From the NCBI RefSeq assembly GCF_020740535.1, contig NZ_CP082362.1, forward strand, positions 2,418,001-2,482,000: a stretch of DNA of 64,000 bases, written 5' to 3'. The stretch's first letter is position 1; each line of letters starts with the position of its first letter. The translations under genes and the position numbers were made by a program. Source of the DNA: Streptomyces profundus. GTDB taxonomy: Bacteria; Actinomycetota; Actinomycetes; Streptomycetales; Streptomycetaceae. A model generated the notes under the pieces. That model ran no database searches, was not told the DNA's origin, and saw only the letters and a list, made by a program, of their open reading frames with translations. Of this stretch, positions 15,729-23,871 are shown piece by piece.

Positions 15729-15789
15729 TCCCCCGCTGATGAGGCAGAATCCCTAGGATCTGTCCGGACCTGGGGAAGAGGGAAGCAGC

Positions 15790-17244
15790 GTGGCCGACGA
15801 CCCGTTCCGCGACGCCGCGCACGGCGCGGACCGGCCCACGGACCGGCCCGCCGGGGCGCCGGGGGACGGGCCGGTGGAGGAGCCCTCCGGCGAGCGGCCG
15901 GACGGGCCGCTCGACCCGCCCGGCGCGCCGCCCCCCGACGTCGGCGGTGCCGAGGACGACTCCGATGGCGCCGCGGGCCCGGTGCCCGCGCCGCCGCCCC
16001 CGCATGGCCCCGACTGCGCCTGCGGCGGCTGCCCCGCCTCCGCGCGGGCGGCGCTGCGTCGGGCCGAGGAGTCCTTCCGGGCGCTCCGCGACCGGCTGGC
16101 CGCCGGCGAGGGCATACCACCCGCGCTGGCGCACTCCCCCGAGGCGTCCCGGCAGTGGATCTCGGACGAGCTGACCGAGGCCGCGGGCGAGGTGGACGAA
16201 CGGGCGCGCGCCGTCGGCCGGTTCCGGCTGGTCGGGCTCGCCGACCGCGCCGTGCTGCTGCTCTGGGTCGCGGTCGGCGCGCTGCTGCTCGGCCAGGTGC
16301 TGACGGCCGTGCTGGGCGACTCCGGCTGGACGTTGGCCCGCACCACCGGGCTGCTGGCCGCCGGCGGGCTCGCCGGAGTGGTGACGCTGGCCGGCCGGGC
16401 GCACCGGGAGCGCGGCGGTCCGCTGGCCCCGCTGGTGGGCGAGGACAACCGGCTCTCCACCTCCCGCGCGGTGGCGGCCGGTTGGCTGCTGCTGGCCGGG
16501 TACACCGTGCTGGTGCTGGCGTTCAGCCTGGCCGGCACCGGCCGGGGCCAGGACAGGGACGCCCTGTTGGACGGCCTCGATGTGACGCGCGGCGGCGGGC
16601 TGTTGGCGGCCGTTGCCGTCAGCTGCGCGGTGACGGTCTGGGTGCGGCACACGGTGGCGACGAGGGTGCGCGGCTTCCGGATGCAGAAGGTGCGGGCGAG
16701 GGCGCCGCGCGCCGCCGACCTGTTGACGGACGACGACGGCGTCGGCAGCTTCCCCGACGTCCAGTACGTGGTGGTGAACGCGGCGGCGCTGGTCCTGGTC
16801 GGGGTGCGGTTGGCGCGCCAGCCCGACGAGTGGCCCGATCTGCCGTGGGGGTTGGCGCTGTTGGTGACGGTGTCGGCGCTGACCTATCTGGCGGCCAAGT
16901 ACACCGAGGGCGGCCGTCCGGTGATCCAGTCCGTGGTGCGGGTGCGCGAGCCGGGGACCCTGGTGGCGCCGATCCGGCACGGCGACGAGTTGGAGATCCG
17001 CGGCTCCGGCTTCGTCCCGCCGGGCGCGCGGGGCCCCGAGCGGCTGGCCGAGACGGTGGTGCGGATCGGCGGGATGACGGTGCCGGTCCCGCTGGTGCCG
17101 ACGGCCGACGGGTTCGGCAGCCCCGGGGACACCAGCCTGCTGGTGCGGGTCCCGGCCGAGGTGGACCCGGGCCGGGTCGATATTCAGGTGATTACGGCCG
17201 CCGGCACGGAGTCTGGCCGCTACCGCGTCACGGTGGCAGACTGA
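15790..17244 (+). CDS. Polytopic membrane protein with IPT/TIG-like C-terminal domain
   Basis: 484 residues. The first 85 are Pro/Gly/Asp-rich and probably disordered. A CACGGC motif follows, then a helical stretch. Five hydrophobic segments are visible: AVLLLWVAVGALLLGQVLTAVL, TTGLLAAGGLAGVVTLA, AAGWLLLAGYTVLVLAFSLA, GGGLLAAVAVSCAVTVWV and VVVNAAALVLVGVRLA (plus LALLVTVSALTYLAA). The C-terminal 120 residues (GDELEIRGSGFVPPG, VRIGGMTVPVPLVPT, DTSLLVRVPAEV) look like an IPT/TIG beta-sandwich. GTG at 15790 has GAGGGA upstream. A conserved Streptomyces unknown; no function is assigned. A DoxX gene follows 35 bases downstream. Confidence 0.78.
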   Translation: MADDPFRDAAHGADRPTDRPAGAPGDGPVEEPSGERPDGPLDPPGAPPPDVGGAEDDSDGAAGPVPAPPPPHGPDCACGGCPASARAALRRAEESFRALRDRLAAGEGIPPALAHSPEASRQWISDELTEAAGEVDERARAVGRFRLVGLADRAVLLLWVAVGALLLGQVLTAVLGDSGWTLARTTGLLAAGGLAGVVTLAGRAHRERGGPLAPLVGEDNRLSTSRAVAAGWLLLAGYTVLVLAFSLAGTGRGQDRDALLDGLDVTRGGGLLAAVAVSCAVTVWVRHTVATRVRGFRMQKVRARAPRAADLLTDDDGVGSFPDVQYVVVNAAALVLVGVRLARQPDEWPDLPWGLALLVTVSALTYLAAKYTEGGRPVIQSVVRVREPGTLVAPIRHGDELEIRGSGFVPPGARGPERLAETVVRIGGMTVPVPLVPTADGFGSPGDTSLLVRVPAEVDPGRVDIQVITAAGTESGRYRVTVAD

Positions 17245-17279
17245 CCGTCCTTGCAGCCGTGACGAAAGGGCGTTGGCCC

Positions 17280-17825
17280 ATGTCGGTGACGGACCGGTTC
17301 GGCGGTCGTGGCCCCGTACCCGGTGGCCCCGGAGGGGCCGGTGACGCCTTGGCGCGGTGGGCCATGCTGCCGCTCCGTCTCTTCCTCGGATTCACCTTCC
17401 TCTACGCGGGGATCGACAAGTACGTCGACGGTGGCCCGTTCAGTTCGGTGATGAACACGGACACCATGGAGGGGATGATGCTGGCGTCGCGGGACGCCGC
17501 GGCCGTGCCCTGGCTGGTCGACCGGGCGTTGGACGCGCCAGGGCTGGTGGGACACGGGGTCGCCGTGGCCGAGATCGTGGTGGGCGTCGCCGTGTTGGTG
17601 GGGCTGCGCACCCGGTGGGCGGCGGCGGTGGGCGCGTTGCTGGCGCTGTCGTTCTGGCTGACGATCTCCTGGTCCGCCGACCCGTACTACTTCGGCGCCG
17701 ATCTGCCGCTGCTGTTCGGCTTCGTCACGCTGGTCCTGGGCGGCGGCGGGCCCTACTCGGCGGACGGGTTGCTGCGCGGCCGGCCGTGGTTCCTGCCCAA
17801 CCGGAGCCGCAAGCTGTTCGGTTGA
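17280..17825 (+). CDS. DoxX family membrane protein
   Basis: 181 residues with four membrane helices. LPLRLFLGFTFLYAGIDKYVDGG is the typical DoxX start, then VGHGVAVAEIVVGVAVLVGL, AAVGALLALSFWLTISWSADPYYFGADLP and LLFGFVTLVLGGGGPYSADG. Relatives include the small subunit of thiosulfate:quinone oxidoreductase and actinobacterial MRC-complex proteins linked to redox stress. The ATG at 17280 has AAAGGG upstream. It is probably co-transcribed with the preceding membrane protein gene. Confidence 0.85.
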   Translation: MSVTDRFGGRGPVPGGPGGAGDALARWAMLPLRLFLGFTFLYAGIDKYVDGGPFSSVMNTDTMEGMMLASRDAAAVPWLVDRALDAPGLVGHGVAVAEIVVGVAVLVGLRTRWAAAVGALLALSFWLTISWSADPYYFGADLPLLFGFVTLVLGGGGPYSADGLLRGRPWFLPNRSRKLFG

Positions 17826-17844
17826 CCAGGTCGCGCCCGGGCGG

Positions 17845-18114
17845 CTACGCCATGGTGTCGCCGTCGGTGCTCCCGCCCGCCACGGCCGGCCGTTTCGCGG
17901 CGACGGCCTTGCGGATGGTGATGTTGGCGACGGCGACCAGCCCGGCCAGCACCAGCGCGCCCGGCAGCATCGTGAAGCGGAGCACCACCGGGATGTCGAG
18001 TTGGTCGACCGCCTGGAGGATGTAGAGGACGGAGATCGGGAGCAGGCACAGGCCCAGCACCAGCCTGGCCGGTTCGAAGCGGTGGCGGCGCATCGTCCGC
18101 TGTCCCTGCCTCAT
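17845..18114 (-). CDS. Small membrane protein translationally coupled to the PspC gene
   Basis: 89 residues with two helices: RLVLGLCLLPISVLYILQAV and VLRFTMLPGALVLAGLVAVANITI, and basic ends. Its ATG overlaps the TGA of the PspC-domain gene (ATGA, 18111-18114), so translation is coupled and the products may act together in the membrane. No family name is recognised. It converges on the DoxX gene with a 19-base gap. Confidence 0.78.
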   Translation of the reverse strand: MRQGQRTMRRHRFEPARLVLGLCLLPISVLYILQAVDQLDIPVVLRFTMLPGALVLAGLVAVANITIRKAVAAKRPAVAGGSTDGDTMA

Positions 18115-19598
18115 GGGGTCGGCTCCTCTTCCGTGGCGTCCGTGGCGTCCGGAGGTTCCGTGGCGTCCGGGGCGTCCGGAGGTTCCGTGGCGTCCGGGGC
18201 GTCCGGTGCGTCCGGGGGTTCGGTGGCGTCCGGGGGAGCCGTGGCCGCTGTGGCGTCCGCCCGTTCGACCACGAGATGGCCGATGCCCATCTCAAGACGC
18301 AACTCGATCTCGGGGTCGTCGGGTTGGTCGGCCGGCGACAGATACCGCAGGGTGCGTTCCTGGCCGAGGCCGCCCCAGGAGTCCCGGTCGGTGTCGCCAG
18401 CGCCACGCACCTGGTAGGTGAAGGCGCCGGCGCCCATCTCCACCTCGACGGTGACATCGGCGTCGTACGGGACCAGCACGGTGACCTGCCCGGCGCCGGC
18501 CTCCACCGCGGTGACGAGCGGCTCGCCCGCCGCGATGTCGACGCCCGTCAGGTCCAGCGTGGCCATGCCGCTGCCCAGCGCGTAGTCCTCGCGGACCGCG
18601 CCGGCGTGCGCCGGGCGCCACTCGCGGTCCTCCCAGCTGGTGGTGATGTTGTCGGGCAGCAACGAGGCGCCGGCAAGCAGCGCCCCGGTGAGCAGCACCG
18701 AGGTGATGGTGCCCACGCCGACCCGGCCGACGAAGGCGCTGAACACCAACCCGAAGGCGAAGACGGCGAGCGCCGCCGACAGCCCGATGACCAGGGCCGC
18801 GCCCAGGGGTTGGCTGGTCCAGGAGGCGGCGAGGCCGATGCCGAAGGCGAACACCGCCAGCAGGAAGACCAGCCCGCCGAGCCGCAGCTCCCGTGGTTCG
18901 GCCGGCGGCACGGGCGGCCGTCCCGCCCCCGGCGGGACCGGCGGCGCGGGGCCGCCGCGCGGCGCGTAGGAGCCGGGGGGCGCGTCGGCCGGTCCCCAGA
19001 GGTAGCCGGTGCCGGCGGGGGCGGCGGAGCCCCGCCACCAGGAGGGGCCCGCGGGCGCGGGCGGCGCCTGCGCCTCGGGGGGCGCCTCCGCCACGGCGTG
19101 CGCCGCCGTCGGATGCGCCGGCGCGCCCTCGGCGCCGGCGAGGTCGGCGCCGCGCCGGTAACGGGACCAGTAGGCGGCGCCGGCCAGCGCGGCGAACACC
19201 TGGAGGGAGAACCAGGTGCGGAACCCGCCGCTGCCCAGGGACGCCAGCAGCAGACCGCAGCCGGCCACGTTGAACAGCAGCGCGGTGAGCCCGGGGCCCT
19301 CCACCCGGCCCGAGAGCAGCCGACGGCCCTCGTTCTCCTCCTCGCCCTCGAACGGGACGAGGAGCCAGGCGATGCCGTAGACCACCAGGCCGAGCCCGCC
19401 GATCACCGAGAGCACCACCAGCGGCACCCGGAAGATCACCGGGTCCAGCTGGTAGTAGCGGCCGAACCCGCCGCACACGCCGCCGATCATCTTGTGCTTG
19501 CGACTCCGGCGCAGCTGTCGCTCGGCGTGCGCCGCCGGGGTGGCCGCCGCGGGGGACGTCCGCGTGGCGCCCCCCGACGCCCTGTACTCGTCGGTCAT
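18111..19598 (-). CDS. PspC-domain membrane protein with LiaF-like C-terminal region
   Basis: 495 residues. The PspC domain is near the N-terminus (RRSRKHKMIGGVCGGFGRYYQ...VVYGIAWLLVPFE). A Pro/Ala/Gly-rich linker and several further helices follow (LGGLVFLLAVFAFGIGL, AALVIGLSAALAVFAFGLVF, TITSVLLTGALLAGASLL). The outer or C-terminal beta-rich part (VTAVEAGAGQVTVLVPYDADVTVEVEMGAGAF) resembles the LiaF/DUF2154 domain. The tail is a repeat of PPDATEPPDAPDA units. The ATG at 19598 has GGGA upstream; the frame is open to 19736. It is divergent from a PspC-containing histidine kinase, so the pair looks like a split LiaF/LiaSR envelope-stress module. Confidence 0.85.
   Translation of the reverse strand: MTDEYRASGGATRTSPAAATPAAHAERQLRRSRKHKMIGGVCGGFGRYYQLDPVIFRVPLVVLSVIGGLGLVVYGIAWLLVPFEGEEENEGRRLLSGRVEGPGLTALLFNVAGCGLLLASLGSGGFRTWFSLQVFAALAGAAYWSRYRRGADLAGAEGAPAHPTAAHAVAEAPPEAQAPPAPAGPSWWRGSAAPAGTGYLWGPADAPPGSYAPRGGPAPPVPPGAGRPPVPPAEPRELRLGGLVFLLAVFAFGIGLAASWTSQPLGAALVIGLSAALAVFAFGLVFSAFVGRVGVGTITSVLLTGALLAGASLLPDNITTSWEDREWRPAHAGAVREDYALGSGMATLDLTGVDIAAGEPLVTAVEAGAGQVTVLVPYDADVTVEVEMGAGAFTYQVRGAGDTDRDSWGGLGQERTLRYLSPADQPDDPEIELRLEMGIGHLVVERADATAATAPPDATEPPDAPDAPDATEPPDAPDATEPPDATDATEEEPTP
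18127..18250 (-). repeat. Tandem repeat encoding the PPDATEPPDAPDA tail
   Basis: Direct repeats of GTGGCGTCCGG(A/G)GG-type units, read on the minus strand, encode the C-terminal Pro-Pro-Asp-Ala-Thr repeats of the PspC protein. Copy number is likely to vary by slippage. Confidence 0.7.
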
Positions 19599-19722
19599 GG
19601 GTCCCATGGTGGCGTCACAGGGGCGGTGCGCGGTATCCGGGGCGGCCCCCGACGTTCCCTGATCCCCGGCTGGGGGGCACCCCTGATGTACTGGGGCGGC
19701 CGGTCGTGTGACGATTCTGGGC

Positions 19723-20991
19723 ATGACGATGGCCACGCCCTACGGCAGCGCCGTGGACGAGCCACCGGTGCGCAAGCTCTACCGCAGCGCGGACGGACGC
19801 TGGTTGGGTGGCGTCGCGCAGGGGTTGGCCGGGCACCTCGGTGTCCCGGTCTCCTGGGTGCGGGTGATCCTGCTGGTGCTGTTCTCGTCCAACGGGCTCG
19901 GCGTGCTGCTGTATGGCATCTTCTGGTTCGTGGTGCCGCTGGGCGCGCCACAGACGACGCCGGTCGCGCCGGCCCGCCGCGAGTTCCGGCTGCGGCGCCC
20001 GGACAAACAGTCGCTGATCGCCGTCCTGGTGGTGGCGGTCGCGATGTTCGCGCTGGTCACCAGCGTGCAGTATCCGATCTCCGGCACCTATCTCTGGCCG
20101 ATGATGATCATCGGCGTCGGCGCCGCCGTCGTCTGGCGGCAGGTCGACAACTCGCGCCGCGCCGCGTGGGCGGCGGCCACCCGGGGCAGCCGCTGGCTGC
20201 CGCTGCTGCGCGCCGCCGCCGGCGCGGTGCTGGTCGGGATGGGTATCGCGACCTTCGTGCTGGGGCAGAACGCGGCGGCCACCGAGAGCCTGGGCGTCGC
20301 GCTACAGTCCGCCGTCGCCGTGCTGGTGGGGATCGCGCTGCTCGCCGGCCCCTATCTGGTGCGGATCGTGCAGGACCTCTCCGAGGAGCGCACCATGCGC
20401 ATCCGCGCCCAGGAGCGCGCCGAGGTCGCCGCGCATGTCCATGACTCGGTGCTGCACACGCTGACGTTGATCCAGCGCAACGCGGAGAACGGCCGGGAGG
20501 TGGCGCGGCTGGCGCGGGCGCAGGAGCGGGAGCTGCGCGCCTGGCTGTACAAGTCGGCGGAGAGCGAGCGCGGCGCGACCGTGGAGGAGGACGAGCAGCC
20601 GAAGACGTTCGCCGAGGCGGTGCGCGCCACGGCCGCCGAGGTCGAGGACCACCACGGGGTGCAGATCGAGGTGGTCTGCGTGGGTGACTGCCCGTTGGAC
20701 GAGCCGCTGGGCGCGGCCCTCCAGGCGGCGCGCGAGGCCATGGTGAACGCGGCCAAGTACGGTGGGGAGGGTGGGCCCATCCGGGTGTTCGGCGAGGTGG
20801 AGGGCCGCACCGTCTTCGTGTCGGTGCGGGACCGAGGCCCGGGGTTCGATCCGGACACGGTGCCCGCGGACCGCATGGGCGTGCGGGAGTCCATCGTGGG
20901 CCGGATGCGGCGCAACGGCGGGAGCGCCCGGGTCCGGTCCACACCAGGCGAGGGCACAGAGGTGGAGCTGACGATGGAGCGATCCGAATGA
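19723..20991 (+). CDS. PspC-domain sensor histidine kinase (LiaS/NarL-system type)
   Basis: 422 residues. An N-terminal PspC domain (KLYRSADGRWLGGVAQGLAGHLG...LLYGIFWFVVPLG) is fused to three more helices (LIAVLVVAVAMFALVTSV, YLWPMMIIGVGAAVVW, and the pair ending LVGIALLAGPYLV). Next come the HisKA_3-like dimerisation region with phospho-acceptor His in AAHVHDSVLHTLTLIQ, then the ATPase domain (AAREAMVNAAKYGG for the N box, VRDRGPGFDPD for G1, GMGVRES-like DRMGVRESIVGRM). The ATG at 19723 is the preferred start; GTG 19708 and ATG 19729 are possible. Its stop overlaps the start of the regulator gene. The likely signal is envelope damage. Confidence 0.88.
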   Translation: MTMATPYGSAVDEPPVRKLYRSADGRWLGGVAQGLAGHLGVPVSWVRVILLVLFSSNGLGVLLYGIFWFVVPLGAPQTTPVAPARREFRLRRPDKQSLIAVLVVAVAMFALVTSVQYPISGTYLWPMMIIGVGAAVVWRQVDNSRRAAWAAATRGSRWLPLLRAAAGAVLVGMGIATFVLGQNAAATESLGVALQSAVAVLVGIALLAGPYLVRIVQDLSEERTMRIRAQERAEVAAHVHDSVLHTLTLIQRNAENGREVARLARAQERELRAWLYKSAESERGATVEEDEQPKTFAEAVRATAAEVEDHHGVQIEVVCVGDCPLDEPLGAALQAAREAMVNAAKYGGEGGPIRVFGEVEGRTVFVSVRDRGPGFDPDTVPADRMGVRESIVGRMRRNGGSARVRSTPGEGTEVELTMERSE

Positions 20992-21713
20992 GTCCGACCG
21001 GCGAGACGCAACATCCGGCGAGCGATCCGGCGAAGGGTCCGGCGAGCGGGGCGCGCAGGGCCCGGGTGGTCCTGGTGGACGACCACCGCATGTTCCGTGC
21101 CGGGGTGCAGGCCGAGATCGGCCGCACCGACGAGACCGGCATCGAGGTGGTCGGCGAGGCCGGCGACGTGGACCAGGCGGTCAGCGTGATCAAGGCGGCC
21201 AGGCCCGACGTGGTGCTGTTGGACGTGCACCTGCCGGGCGGCGGCGGTGTGGAGGTGCTGCGGCGCAGCGCCGAGCTGATGTCGACGGCGCAGGACCCGG
21301 TGCGGTTCCTGGCCCTCTCCGTCTCGGACGCGGCGGAGGACGTCATCGGCGTGATCCGGGGCGGCGCGCGCGGCTATGTCACCAAGACCATCACGGGCAC
21401 CGATCTGGTGGACGCGATCTTCCAGGTGGCGGACGGCGACGCGGTCTTCTCACCGAGGCTGGCCGGGTTCGTGCTGGACGCGTTCGCGTCCTCCGAGGCG
21501 CCGCCGGTCGACGAGGACATGGACCGGCTGACGCAGCGCGAACGTGAGGTGCTGCGGCTGATCGCGCGCGGCTACGCGTACAAGGAGGTCGGCAAGGAGC
21601 TGTTCATCTCGGTGAAGACGGTGGAGAGCCATGTCTCCGCCGTGCTCCGCAAGCTCCAGCTCTCCAACCGCCACGAGCTCACCCGCTGGGCGACCGCCCG
21701 CCGGCTGGTCTGA
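20988..21713 (+). CDS. NarL/LuxR-type response regulator
   Basis: 241 residues. The receiver domain RVVLVDDHRMFRAGV contains the acidic pocket, and PDVVLLDVHLPGGGG the phospho-acceptor Asp. The C-terminal LuxR-type HTH is LTQREREVLRLIARGYAYKEVGKELFISVKTVESHVSAVLRKL. The ATG overlaps the TGA of the PspC kinase gene (ATGA at 20988-20991), so the two form a coupled two-component pair. Probable targets are envelope-stress genes, perhaps including the divergent PspC operon; that is an inference from layout. Confidence 0.92.
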   Translation: MSPTGETQHPASDPAKGPASGARRARVVLVDDHRMFRAGVQAEIGRTDETGIEVVGEAGDVDQAVSVIKAARPDVVLLDVHLPGGGGVEVLRRSAELMSTAQDPVRFLALSVSDAAEDVIGVIRGGARGYVTKTITGTDLVDAIFQVADGDAVFSPRLAGFVLDAFASSEAPPVDEDMDRLTQREREVLRLIARGYAYKEVGKELFISVKTVESHVSAVLRKLQLSNRHELTRWATARRLV

Positions 21714-21741
21714 CGCGTCGCTGCCGGACGTTTCGGGTCCG

Positions 21742-22104
21742 GTGGCGAAGACTGGGTCGGTGTTCGGCTTTCTGGTGCTCGCCGCCGCGCTGACGACGGC
21801 GGGGCGTGAGGCGTGGCGGCATCCCTCGTTCCGCGGTGCCACCCTGTCCCTGCTGCTGGTCCTGGCCACCGGCACGGTCTTCTACACCCTGCACGAGGGC
21901 TGGTCGGTGCTTGAGGCGCTGTACTTCTCGGTGACCACGGGCCTGACGATCGGCTATGGCGACCTGGCGCCGAGCACCACGCTGTCCCGGGTCTTCACCA
22001 TGCTGTACGCGCTCAGCGCGATCAGTCTCTTCGCCATGTTCGGCGGTCTGCTGACCAAGATCGGCCTGGCGTACCACCGCCGCCGCCACCCGCCTCCCCC
22101 GTAG
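21742..22104 (+). CDS. Two-helix potassium channel (KcsA-like pore)
   Basis: 120 residues with GVFGFLVLAAAL-type start (SVFGFLVLAAALTTAG), ATLSLLLVLATGTVFYTL, a pore helix LEALYFSVTTGL and the selectivity filter TIGYGD, then a second pore-lining helix RVFTMLYALSAISLFAMFGGLL. The filter is complete, so a functional tetrameric K+ channel is expected. There is no cytoplasmic regulatory domain. The GTG at 21742, 28 bases after the regulator stop, is the best start; the frame is open further up inside the regulator gene. It may be co-transcribed with the two-component pair. Confidence 0.82.
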   Translation: MAKTGSVFGFLVLAAALTTAGREAWRHPSFRGATLSLLLVLATGTVFYTLHEGWSVLEALYFSVTTGLTIGYGDLAPSTTLSRVFTMLYALSAISLFAMFGGLLTKIGLAYHRRRHPPPP

Positions 22105-22164
22105 CGCCCCTTGCTACCGTGTGACAGCCCGTCAACACACGTGTACCCGAAGGGGAGTTGTTCC

Positions 22165-22833
22165 GTGTCCCTCCGCCGAAAGCTGGCTGCCACGGCCGCC
22201 ACCGCGCTCCTGCTGTCGACCGCCTGCGGCGGAGCCTCCGACGACTCCGCCGACGACCCGGTCCCCGGCGTGGACGAGGGCGAGGAGACATCGCCCACCC
22301 CGGAGGACGAGGCGACGCCGGAGCCGGAGGCGCAGCACGGTTCGGAGATCGAACTCCCCGACGACGTCGAGCTGGTCTTCGACTGGGACACCCCCGAAGA
22401 CCCCGACGAGGCCGCGGCCCTCCACGGCGCGTCGGAGTACCTGCGCGCCATCGCGGCGGACATCGTCGCCCAGGCCCCGGAGGGGGGTGTGCACCAGGGC
22501 TACGCCCGGGACCAGGCCGGCGACTACGCGCGTACCCAGGTGCGGCAGTGGGTTGACGGTGGCTGGACGATGTACGGCACGGATCACTTCTACGACGCCA
22601 CCGTCGAGAGGGGCGAAGGGGAGTCCGCGAACATGCTGGTCGAGTTCTGCAACGACACCAGCCAGTTGCCGGGCAAGGACGTGGCGAGCGGAGAGGTCCT
22701 GCCGGCGGAGGAGCAGCACGATGTCTCCATCTACCTCTACCGCGTCGTGATGGCCGAGGCCCCTGGCGTGGAGGGCTTCTGGCAGGCATCGCACGTGGAG
22801 GTCGAGGGGGGCGCGGAGCGGTGCGGCGCCTGA
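22165..22833 (+). CDS. Lipoprotein of unknown function
   Basis: 222 residues. The signal KLAATAATALLLSTACGG has a lipobox ending in Cys, and an acidic, Pro/Glu-rich linker follows it, as usual for lipoproteins tethered to the membrane. The mature part (HGASEYLRAIAADIVAQAPEGG, TQVRQWVDGGWTMYGTDHFYDATV, NMLVEFCNDTSQLPGKDV) has a SnoaL/NTF2-like flavour, but no family was recognised. The GTG at 22165 has GGGGAG eight bases upstream. It overlaps the next gene by 13 bases, so the two exported proteins are probably made together. Confidence 0.8.
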   Translation: MSLRRKLAATAATALLLSTACGGASDDSADDPVPGVDEGEETSPTPEDEATPEPEAQHGSEIELPDDVELVFDWDTPEDPDEAAALHGASEYLRAIAADIVAQAPEGGVHQGYARDQAGDYARTQVRQWVDGGWTMYGTDHFYDATVERGEGESANMLVEFCNDTSQLPGKDVASGEVLPAEEQHDVSIYLYRVVMAEAPGVEGFWQASHVEVEGGAERCGA

Positions 22834-23855
22834 ACGGGAGCAGGGTCGGCCGGTGTCTGGCCTCGGCGGCGGCCCTGACCCTGCTCTGCGCGGGCTCGGC
22901 CGTGGCCGCACCGGGGGACAAGGAGGAGGGTGGGGCCCGGGAGGGCCAGGAGGTCGTGGCGCGGGCCCGTGCGGAGGCGGTGGTGTTCGAGGAGCGGGGC
23001 AACGGCGGCGGTGGGCCGTTGACCAGCACGTCGCGGAACTGGTCGCCGCCGCCCTGCTGGTACGCGCCCACCTGGAGCCCGGAGCAGTTACGCGACCTCG
23101 CCGATGCGGCCTGGGACCCGACCGGGCAGACCGGGCACGCGGCGGCGGCCCTCGGCTGGATGTGGAACCACTACGAACAGGGCGAGCCCTACACCGACTT
23201 CAACGCCGAGGAGGCGGAGAACGGCATGTGGTGGGGCCCGGTGCAGAACCCGGCGGAGCCGGATCTCCTCGAACGTCTCTCCTGCACGCATATCCCGTTC
23301 TGGGTGGAGACCGGCGAGATACCGGAGGTGGAGAACGCGTTGTCGCCCGAGGTGTTGGCCGAGCTGGCCTATCAGCGGATCCGCGTGCCGGACACCGAGA
23401 TCCGGCTGAACCCGGCGGCGGTGGACGGCCAGATCGTCAATCTGGCCACCTGGATCTGGGCCGACGGCGGCGCCTACGACGAGGTCTCCGTCACGGCCCG
23501 GCTGGAGAGTTGGGACATCTGGGCCACCACCACGGCCCGCCCCACCGCCCTGCGGATCGATCCCGGCACCGAGGACGCCCGCAGCCATCCGCCGTCGGGC
23601 AGCTGCCCCATCGGGGGTGACGGCTCCGTGGGCGCCCCGTTCGTCCGGGGGACGGACGAGGGCGCCGAGCCGCCGTGTGGGCTCACCTATCTGCGGGCCA
23701 CCCACGACGGCCGGCCCTACTCCCTCACGGCGAGCGTCACCTGGGCCATCAGCTGGCAGGGCTCGGGCGACACCGGAGCGACGCTGCCGGACGCGACCTT
23801 CGCCACCACCCACGAACTCCAGGTCGACGAGATCCAGTCCATCGTCCGTCCCTAG
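22821..23855 (+). CDS. Secreted protein of unknown function, containing a TTA codon
   Basis: 344 residues with a signal peptide (RCLASAAALTLLCAGSAVAAPG). The mature part has PPCWYAPTWSPEQLRDL, LGWMWNHYEQGEPYTDF and PDTEIRLNPAAVDGQIVNLATWIW, a pattern seen in Streptomyces exported proteins usually paired with the preceding lipoprotein; no activity is known. The start GTG at 22821 lies inside the lipoprotein gene (13-base overlap), behind GGGGGG. Leu-90 is encoded by TTA at 23088-23090, so translation should depend on the bldA tRNA. That would tie this pair to development or late growth. Confidence 0.8.
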   Translation: MRRLNGSRVGRCLASAAALTLLCAGSAVAAPGDKEEGGAREGQEVVARARAEAVVFEERGNGGGGPLTSTSRNWSPPPCWYAPTWSPEQLRDLADAAWDPTGQTGHAAAALGWMWNHYEQGEPYTDFNAEEAENGMWWGPVQNPAEPDLLERLSCTHIPFWVETGEIPEVENALSPEVLAELAYQRIRVPDTEIRLNPAAVDGQIVNLATWIWADGGAYDEVSVTARLESWDIWATTTARPTALRIDPGTEDARSHPPSGSCPIGGDGSVGAPFVRGTDEGAEPPCGLTYLRATHDGRPYSLTASVTWAISWQGSGDTGATLPDATFATTHELQVDEIQSIVRP

Positions 23856-23871
23856 GAGGCGGAGCCGGTGG

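Noticed and set aside
18276..20444. A 722-codon plus-strand frame opposite the PspC genes
   Set aside because: It crosses two well-supported genes on opposite strands and has no known domain.
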